Shown here: piece by piece, positions 26,899-33,084 of the stretch
Layout of the letters: the number at the start of each line of letters is the position of its first letter
Position numbering within the stretch: the first letter of the stretch is position 1
NCBI GenBank assembly: GCA_012512455.1
Contig: JAAZEF010000094.1
Span: 1-33,084 of the forward strand
Origin: Erysipelothrix sp.
GTDB lineage: Bacteria; Bacillota_I; Bacilli_A; Erysipelotrichales; Erysipelotrichaceae
DNA length: 33,084 nucleotides
Direction: 5' to 3'
Translations under genes and position numbers: made by a program
Notes under the pieces: generated by a model
The model's input: only the letters and a program-made list of their open reading frames with translations
Told to the model about the DNA's origin: nothing
Database searches by the model: none

Positions 26899-26982
26899 CT
26901 AGTAATACACTTATAAGTATTAACAAATATCTTATCTTTTTTAAAAGTGTTATAATTAATCAACAAAACCAAAGGAGTAGAC

Positions 26983-28143
26983 ATGTATAACAAGACAACA
27001 AGTTTCAATCAGACTAAATATTATGACATTGTAAGTCAGTCAGAGATACAAGCAGATTATGAATTCACTCTCTATGAGACGCTTCATAAGTCATCATCCA
27101 CACTAATGCACTTTAATAGGACCATTTATGTTCAATCTGTTTATGGCATTATTGCCTTAATGATTGCAGAGTCGCCACATCATAAAATCGAACAGTACAT
27201 CTTACATGGTATTGTTGCGATTCACCCAGGGATGCATTTTTATTTATTAAAAATCACCGATGACGCTAAGGCAGGACTTTATCGAGCAGCATATGATCAT
27301 CCCCAATATTATCAATCCAATCATCCTATTATGATTAATGAAGTGAAGGAAACATTCTTTTTACCTCAGATTTATGCCTCTTATTATCAAATTAAAAAGG
27401 CTCCCTATTACTATGATTTTGAGAGACATTATTTTTGGGAGATGACGGTTGTTAATTCTGGAGTGCTTCAGACTAATATTGATGGCATTAATTATGAATT
27501 ACATAAAAATGACCTTATCTTTTATGGACCTTTACAGAAACATAACCAACGTATTGAAGATGACATGTGTACCTATGTCACCATTATGTTTGATTGTTAT
27601 CCCATTCATAGAACTCTTTTAAATAAAATATTTCATTTAGATCAAATGCAATCTCGATTGATGGAAGATATTGTTCGCTATACAGATAATGAATATGACG
27701 AGTACAACAATGAACTCTTTATTAATCAGTTGAAGGAACTTATTATTTTATTATTAAGACAAGATCCAAAGGAAATTCCTCAACATCACCATACGACGAC
27801 GATGCGTTTTAACTTCGAGAATGATTTATTGAATAGAATATTGGAACATATTCATAATAATATTGAGGGCGGTCTTAGAGTCATTGATTTATGTCAATAT
27901 TTTGCGATTAGCCGTGCGACCATCCAGAGTATCTTCAATAATAATTTAGAGATGACGCCTAAACAATATATAAATGATGTGCGACTTAAACAAGCTAAGG
28001 TTTTAATTAATGAGTCGAAATATACCTTGTCAGAGATTGCGAATCGTTTAGGCTATTCGTCTATCCACTATTTCTCTAGAGCTTTTAAGGAAGAGTTTAA
28101 CACAACACCTTCTGAATACGCGAAATCTTTAGTTAAGAAGTAA
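26983..28143 (+). CDS. AraC-family transcriptional regulator
   Basis: C-terminal RVIDLCQYFAISRATIQSIFNNNLEMTPKQYINDVRLKQAKVLI...EIANRLGYSSIHYFSRAFKEEFNTTPSEY. Confidence 0.95.
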   Translation: MYNKTTSFNQTKYYDIVSQSEIQADYEFTLYETLHKSSSTLMHFNRTIYVQSVYGIIALMIAESPHHKIEQYILHGIVAIHPGMHFYLLKITDDAKAGLYRAAYDHPQYYQSNHPIMINEVKETFFLPQIYASYYQIKKAPYYYDFERHYFWEMTVVNSGVLQTNIDGINYELHKNDLIFYGPLQKHNQRIEDDMCTYVTIMFDCYPIHRTLLNKIFHLDQMQSRLMEDIVRYTDNEYDEYNNELFINQLKELIILLLRQDPKEIPQHHHTTTMRFNFENDLLNRILEHIHNNIEGGLRVIDLCQYFAISRATIQSIFNNNLEMTPKQYINDVRLKQAKVLINESKYTLSEIANRLGYSSIHYFSRAFKEEFNTTPSEYAKSLVKK

Positions 28144-28171
28144 AAAAGTTTGGAAATTACCAAACTTTTTT
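28142..28171. terminator. Bidirectional terminator between the convergent araC-type and kbaZ-type genes
   Basis: Perfect 12-bp inverted repeat AAAAAAGTTTGG-aaatta-CCAAACTTTTTT. Confidence 0.9.
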
Positions 28172-29458
28172 AATAGCATAAATATAGTCGTCTAATGTAA
28201 CACCAATCACATCATTAATTAAGGCTGTTGGTGTTTTTTCTAATCGTCCTTCATTAACCTTACGATATTGGACTGGTAAGAATTGACTAATTAGATTCAT
28301 GGGTAAGTCGACACTTTCTAGATTGTCTAATAGCTGTTTTATGGCTGAGTCGACTGCTGGTTGTGGTAGATAGTAACGAGCTCTATCAGAGAAAGAAAAG
28401 GCACGTTTAGTGGCTAATTCTTCTGGAGTTCCATGATAGTATGGTTGCCATGAGCCAGGGTTTTCTAACATCACTTTTTCAAGTGTTTCAATAAAGCGTG
28501 ATTGTTTTTCTTCACTAAAGAGTTGTTGTTCAATGTAACTTAAGGCGAAGAGTGCTTCACGGTAAGCGAAGGTTAAGCCTGGTCCTACTTTAAGAATGGC
28601 GATGCCATCTTCTACCATTTGTTTTAAATGGTATTTTGATTGATAGTCTGAGGAGTGACCTTCAAAGACTATTGGATCAAATTGTGTTAGTGCTGCTGTT
28701 AATTCTTTGGCAGCTTCACGGTTATAGAAGTCAACCTTCTCATCACCATATTCAACACCTGGTTGGACAACGACACCCACGACTTGATTGAAGACATGTC
28801 CTACACCATGGCTTTCAAGTTGAGCTTTAAATTCATTGACAGTATTGATGAAATCATCGACTGTAGTGACTTGCATTTCTTCAACATCAGTTGCACCACC
28901 TGGTACAGGAACTTCACTTCCTATAATATAGGCTAATTGAGGTGCATCTGGATTAGTAGTTAACAATTCTTGGTAAGCTTGTTCTGTGACTTGAATTAAT
29001 TCAGCTCCACGACGAGCAATTACAGTTGTTGATAGTGGTTCTGTTGTGGAGTCACTGGCGACACGCATACTAGTGTCAATATGAATCTTTGTGAAGCCTG
29101 CTAATACGTATTCTTTGACCAAAGTTTTGGCTTCTTCCATAGCTTGTGCTTCTTCATATTTGATAAAAGTGAGTGGACCTAAATGGTCGCCCCCTAAAAT
29201 AACTTGTGATAATTCAATGTCTACTTCTTTCGCTAATTTATGAACCATATTGACAAAGTCTTTAGGTTTCATGCCTGTATAGCCACCGTATTGATCAACT
29301 TGGTTGGCTGTGGCTTCTATGACTGCGGTTGTATTGGTTTCTTTTGCTTTTATGAGGACTTCTTTGATGACGACTTCATTAGCGGTACATGCTGAGTAGA
29401 CACCCATCTCGTCCCCTGTTTTTCTATTTTTTAATAACTCTATTAAACGATTTTCCAT
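28157..29458 (-). CDS. Tagatose-1,6-bisphosphate aldolase-associated subunit, GatZ/KbaZ family
   Basis: MGVYSACTANEVVIKEVLIKAKETNTTAVIEATANQVDQYGGYTGMKPKDF; VILGGDHLGPLTF. Confidence 0.93.
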   Translation of the reverse strand: MENRLIELLKNRKTGDEMGVYSACTANEVVIKEVLIKAKETNTTAVIEATANQVDQYGGYTGMKPKDFVNMVHKLAKEVDIELSQVILGGDHLGPLTFIKYEEAQAMEEAKTLVKEYVLAGFTKIHIDTSMRVASDSTTEPLSTTVIARRGAELIQVTEQAYQELLTTNPDAPQLAYIIGSEVPVPGGATDVEEMQVTTVDDFINTVNEFKAQLESHGVGHVFNQVVGVVVQPGVEYGDEKVDFYNREAAKELTAALTQFDPIVFEGHSSDYQSKYHLKQMVEDGIAILKVGPGLTFAYREALFALSYIEQQLFSEEKQSRFIETLEKVMLENPGSWQPYYHGTPEELATKRAFSFSDRARYYLPQPAVDSAIKQLLDNLESVDLPMNLISQFLPVQYRKVNEGRLEKTPTALINDVIGVTLDDYIYAIKKVW

Positions 29459-29467
29459 TAAATTCTC

Positions 29468-29743
29468 CTATTTCTCTATGGCTGAAATTGCGTAGCGTGA
29501 TACAGTGATCACGGCACCTGATTTAACTTCGATATCTGCAGTTTGTTCACTTAGACTACGGATTGTTCCGTATAGCCCGTTGGAAAAACTAACTTTGTTT
29601 CCTACTTTTAGTTCTTGGTGTAGCTCTTCGAAGTATTTTCTTCTTTTCTTTACATTACGATAATTAGCCAGCTGCATAATTAAAATACCGAGACTGACTA
29701 TGATAATAATCGCAATAGAGGATGCTAAAATATTTTCCCACAT
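29468..29743 (-). CDS. YajC-family small membrane protein
   Basis: 91 aa; one TM plus LKVGNKVSFSNGLYGTIRSLSEQTADIEVKSGAVITVSRYAI, YajC-like. Confidence 0.8.
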   Translation of the reverse strand: MWENILASSIAIIIIVSLGILIMQLANYRNVKKRRKYFEELHQELKVGNKVSFSNGLYGTIRSLSEQTADIEVKSGAVITVSRYAISAIEK

Positions 29744-30177
29744 TAGATGCCATCTCCTTCATCAAAATCTTCTTTGACTTCAATTTCTTTTACAAATTGA
29801 ACTTGTTCTTTTCCAGTATCTTCTGATAATTTAGCGAATTCGACTACATTATCATGGGCTAATCTGGAGAATACCCCATCGATTAACATACCTAGGTTGG
29901 TTCCGGCCATGACACCGACGTTGTCGTGACTTTGAGCTAACATAAGGGCTGTCTTAAAGGGTGTACCGCCGAAGAGATCTGTGTAAATTATAACCCCTTC
30001 ACATTCTTTCTTTAATTCGATGATGGCATTTTCAATGTCTTCACTGATTTGTTCTAAAGGGTTCTCTTCTAGAAAGTCAATCACATGATAATGGTCTTGT
30101 TTTCCTGCGATCATTTCGAGTGAGCTGGTGATGCCACTCGCAAACTGTGCGTGTCCGCTGATGATGATTCCGATCAT
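29743..30177 (-). CDS. PTS mannose-family IIA component
   Basis: IGIIISGHAQFASGITSSLEMI His motif; YTDLFGGTPFKTAL. Confidence 0.95.
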   Translation of the reverse strand: MIGIIISGHAQFASGITSSLEMIAGKQDHYHVIDFLEENPLEQISEDIENAIIELKKECEGVIIYTDLFGGTPFKTALMLAQSHDNVGVMAGTNLGMLIDGVFSRLAHDNVVEFAKLSEDTGKEQVQFVKEIEVKEDFDEGDGI

Positions 30178-30179
30178 TT

Positions 30180-31346
30180 TTATTCTCCTTGATAATCGTA
30201 AAGGGTAACTCCTTCAACTACACGATTGACCATTCCAGTTGGGAATGGATTGTCTGGTGTTTTATTGAGGGCTACTGATTTAAGTGCTGAGAAACTTTGG
30301 GCAGTCATCACATAGACAAGACCTAGTAACTCATCATTTAATGGTGTGTCGTAGACAATTAAATAGTCTGCGTTTGAATAATTTTCTTCATACTTCTTTG
30401 TAGTGACGACTAACACTTTAGCTACTTGACCATTAATTATTTCATTGAATAAATCTTGGTCATAGCGTTGAGTATATTCATCTTGAGAAGTGTAGAGGAC
30501 AACAAGTGTTTTATCATTTAAGAATGATTTTGGTCCGTGTCTAAATCCTAAGGATGTATCATGTAGTGAGACTACTTCTCCTGTAGTTAATTCTAACATC
30601 TTAAGTCCTGATTCCTGAGCTAATCCTTTATGATTATTAGATCCTAAATACACAATTCTTTCGAAGTTAAAATCTTGTACAATCTTTTCGACTGTTTTAA
30701 CTTTATCATTGACGAACAACTCACCTAAGTCACCAAGTTGTTTAACCACTTTTTTATTGGTTTCAAAGTTGTCTAAAGTGAGTGCTAAATAAGCTGCTAG
30801 GACCATATTAGTATAGGATGATGTCATTGCGAAGGCTTTGTCATGTGTTTCTTCTGGTAAGTTGATGGCGAATACTTTTGATTTGTCTGACTTAAATTTA
30901 GCGAGTTCACCTTCTGCGTTACAAGTAATAACTAAATGATAGAGTGTATCGACAATGGCTTCCGCGTGTTCTACCGCACCGATGGATTCAGGACTGTTGC
31001 CTGATCGTCCAAAACTTACTAGTAAAGTTGGTGTTTCTTTATCGAAATAAAGATCAGGATTACTGACGATGAGAGTCGTGGCGATACTTTCAACTCTGAA
31101 GTTGTAGCGTTTTCTTAGGACATCGATGAGTGTGTTGCCTACAAATTCTGAAGTACCTGCGCCGCTAAAAATAATTCTATAATTTTTATGACTGAGCACT
31201 TCGTTAACGAATTGGTCTAATTCTTTGAAGTTTTCCTCAATGATTCCTGCTGTTTTTTGCCATGTGGCAGGTTGTTGTTTTATTTCGCTTACGGTAAATT
31301 CCGCATTCTTTTGGACTAATAATTCTTTATTTAAATCAAATAACAT
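30180..31346 (-). CDS. agaS: SIS-domain sugar isomerase/deaminase, AgaS-like
   Basis: FSGAGTSEFVGNTL, LVSFGRSGNSPESIGAVEHAE; GAGGAAAAAGG SD directly before ATG 31346 favours that start over 31403. Confidence 0.88.
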   Translation of the reverse strand: MLFDLNKELLVQKNAEFTVSEIKQQPATWQKTAGIIEENFKELDQFVNEVLSHKNYRIIFSGAGTSEFVGNTLIDVLRKRYNFRVESIATTLIVSNPDLYFDKETPTLLVSFGRSGNSPESIGAVEHAEAIVDTLYHLVITCNAEGELAKFKSDKSKVFAINLPEETHDKAFAMTSSYTNMVLAAYLALTLDNFETNKKVVKQLGDLGELFVNDKVKTVEKIVQDFNFERIVYLGSNNHKGLAQESGLKMLELTTGEVVSLHDTSLGFRHGPKSFLNDKTLVVLYTSQDEYTQRYDQDLFNEIINGQVAKVLVVTTKKYEENYSNADYLIVYDTPLNDELLGLVYVMTAQSFSALKSVALNKTPDNPFPTGMVNRVVEGVTLYDYQGE

Positions 31347-31363
31347 ACCTTTTTCCTCATTTC

Positions 31364-31377
31364 TATTCGCTTTCATT
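31364..31377 (-). promoter_or_regulatory. Partial cre-like element upstream of agaS
   Basis: Minus strand TGAAAGCGAATAGA; good left half, poor right half. Confidence 0.3.
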
Positions 31378-31455
31378 ATATCAATTACCTTGTTTCTTAT
31401 CACTGATAAGCCTTATAACTTTTAATAACCTTTGTGTCTAAACTAACAATTTTGA

Positions 31456-31484
31456 TTTACAAGTGGCCCTTTTTCCTCTATTAT
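31456..31484 (+). promoter_or_regulatory. Putative sigma-A promoter for the downstream membrane protein
   Basis: TTTACA (31456-31461) - 17 nt - TATTAT (31479-31484). Confidence 0.5.
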
Positions 31485-31508
31485 TGATATAAAGAAAGAG
31501 AGAATGTT

Positions 31509-32012
31509 ATGAATTTCAACAATTTATTTGCGCAATTATTTAAAGATAAAAGGGGACAGACCATTTACTATCATCCAAGATCACAGATGGCTTATGTTGT
31601 TCCTGAGAGTGAGGAAAGAAAAGTAAATGCTTTTCATCATCGTTTGTTATTAAGTTTGGCGATGGGTGCTGCTTTCTTTTCCTTTTTTGATAATCAATTA
31701 TGGGGTGCTTTGGCTTTATTTATAGGGATGTATGTCGCCACTACTTTTTGGTTATTTAGAAAATTATTACCACGTTTTACAACGTATGCTAATTATAAGA
31801 TTGAACAGAATTTACCAGCAACTCCAGAAAGAGATCCTCGTCGATTGTTAGTTGTGGGAGTTGCCTACATTGCATTGGGTGTTTTATTACTAATGACTTT
31901 ATTCTTTTATGATAATACCCCTTTGGAGAGAGTCTTATATGTTGTTATATCCTTGATGGGTCTAGGACTAGGTTTCCATAATTTGTCTACCTATCTAAGA
32001 TTTAAGAAATAG
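31509..32012 (+). CDS. Hypothetical membrane protein with about four predicted TM segments
   Basis: 167 aa; paired hydrophobic segments by eye; AGAGAG SD-like sequence. Confidence 0.7.
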   Translation: MNFNNLFAQLFKDKRGQTIYYHPRSQMAYVVPESEERKVNAFHHRLLLSLAMGAAFFSFFDNQLWGALALFIGMYVATTFWLFRKLLPRFTTYANYKIEQNLPATPERDPRRLLVVGVAYIALGVLLLMTLFFYDNTPLERVLYVVISLMGLGLGFHNLSTYLRFKK

Positions 32013-32139
32013 AAAAATAAAGAAAAAAGAAAACAAGAAAGAGGTGGTATTATGTTCTCATTTAACAATATTCACCAATCAGAGATAGTCGTCTAATCTG
32101 TTTGGGATGTCAATTTTATCGACTTAGAAATGGAAGACT

Positions 32140-33084
32140 ATGATTACAATTAATGAAACAACTAAAGAGGATTTAGCCTCTTTGCTTTTACTATGGAATG
32201 ATGGCCAAGTGATGAAATGGGTAGGTTTTCCAGATGGTTTAAATACAACCATCGAAGCCATGCATCAATGGTTTACTAACTTAAAACCACATGAGAAACA
32301 TTTCAGTATTTATGATAATGAACAAAATTTTTGTGGAGAAACTTTTTATCGACTTTCTGATATTACTACAGTAGATATTAAGTTGTTTAGTCAGTTTCAA
32401 AATAAGGGAATTGCGGCTTATGCTTTATCGTATGCGATGAGAGAAGCTTTAGAACATAATCCTAATACAACATTGATGGTGGATCCACATTATTTTAATG
32501 AAGATGCTATAAGGTTATATCTAAAATTAGGTTTTAAGGAAAAGACAAACAATGGTAAACACATAGAGATGATTTGTACAAAGGATTCATTTAAATTTCA
32601 TCATCACATCTCTATTCGTCCCATAATGAAACAAGACTTATATGAGTTATGGCAAAATTTAGATCAACATGACTCCTATTGGTATCAAGCGTGGGATGGA
32701 CCTTATTTTCCCAAGAGTAAACCTTTATCGTATGAAGAATTTTTAGAGAAGAGACAAGAAAGCTTCTTAGATCCTAAACGCTATCACATTATATGTGTAG
32801 ATCAATCTATTGAGGGTATCATTAGTGCTTATTTTGAGGATGAGATGAAACACTGGTTAGAAATTGGTCTTATCCTCTTTGATGAAAAAATGATATCGCA
32901 GGGAATTGGAACAAGAGCCATTAAATTATGGTTAACATATTTGTTTGAACAATATGATGTTCCTAGAATTGGCTTAACCACTTGGTCTGGTAATAAGCGA
33001 ATGATCAAGGCAGCTACTAAAAGTGGCATGTCTTTAGAGGCACAAATTAGATTAGTACGTTACTATCAAGGTCAATACTATGAC
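32140..33084 (+). CDS. Tandem GNAT-domain acetyltransferase, running off the window end
   Basis: Open frame from ATG 32140 to the window end (315 codons, absent from the track because no stop is reached); two GNAT repeats, the second with ISIRPIMKQDLYELWQNL...QGIGTRAIKLWLTYLFE. Confidence 0.8.
   Translation, partial: MITINETTKEDLASLLLLWNDGQVMKWVGFPDGLNTTIEAMHQWFTNLKPHEKHFSIYDNEQNFCGETFYRLSDITTVDIKLFSQFQNKGIAAYALSYAMREALEHNPNTTLMVDPHYFNEDAIRLYLKLGFKEKTNNGKHIEMICTKDSFKFHHHISIRPIMKQDLYELWQNLDQHDSYWYQAWDGPYFPKSKPLSYEEFLEKRQESFLDPKRYHIICVDQSIEGIISAYFEDEMKHWLEIGLILFDEKMISQGIGTRAIKLWLTYLFEQYDVPRIGLTTWSGNKRMIKAATKSGMSLEAQIRLVRYYQGQYYD

Noticed and set aside
1-33084. CRISPR arrays, tRNA/rRNA genes or prophage
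   Set aside because: No regularly spaced repeats, tRNA-like cloverleafs or phage structural genes noticed; a tool scan could confirm.
1-33084. Alternative genetic code (TGA read as Trp)
   Set aside because: Core proteins use TGG for Trp, and TGA serves as a stop in ATGA overlaps such as 5150-5153 and 13239-13242.

Overview
AT-rich Firmicute-type chromosomal window read with the standard code; an Erysipelotrichia/Bacilli-like host is a guess. Left part: glycogen synthesis (glgC-glgD-glgA start), folate salvage (folT-folC), ung, an orphan sugar-binding protein, a GH13 enzyme, a solo TnpB element, a MsmX/MalK-type ATPase, a PucR-like regulator with an oligo-1,6-glucosidase, an internally deleted transporter remnant, upp-glyA-sua5, a ceramidase-fold protein and flavodoxin. 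Right part: an FMN reductase, a HAD hydrolase, a mannose-family PTS/agaS/kbaZ amino-sugar cluster around an AraC regulator, and a tandem GNAT protein. The main find is a tightly coupled operon at 18039-23021: a MurF-ligase fusion whose ligase half looks VanC-like (D-Ala-D-Ser type) rather than like an ordinary Ddl, then a VanT-like racemase, a separate VanT-like acyltransferase-3 membrane protein, and an ECF S component. I read it as a possible built-in, non-inducible D-Ala-D-Ser peptidoglycan precursor pathway. No VanXY or VanRS is present in the window. Similarity statements rest on by-eye motif comparison with remembered family sequences, because no search could be run.
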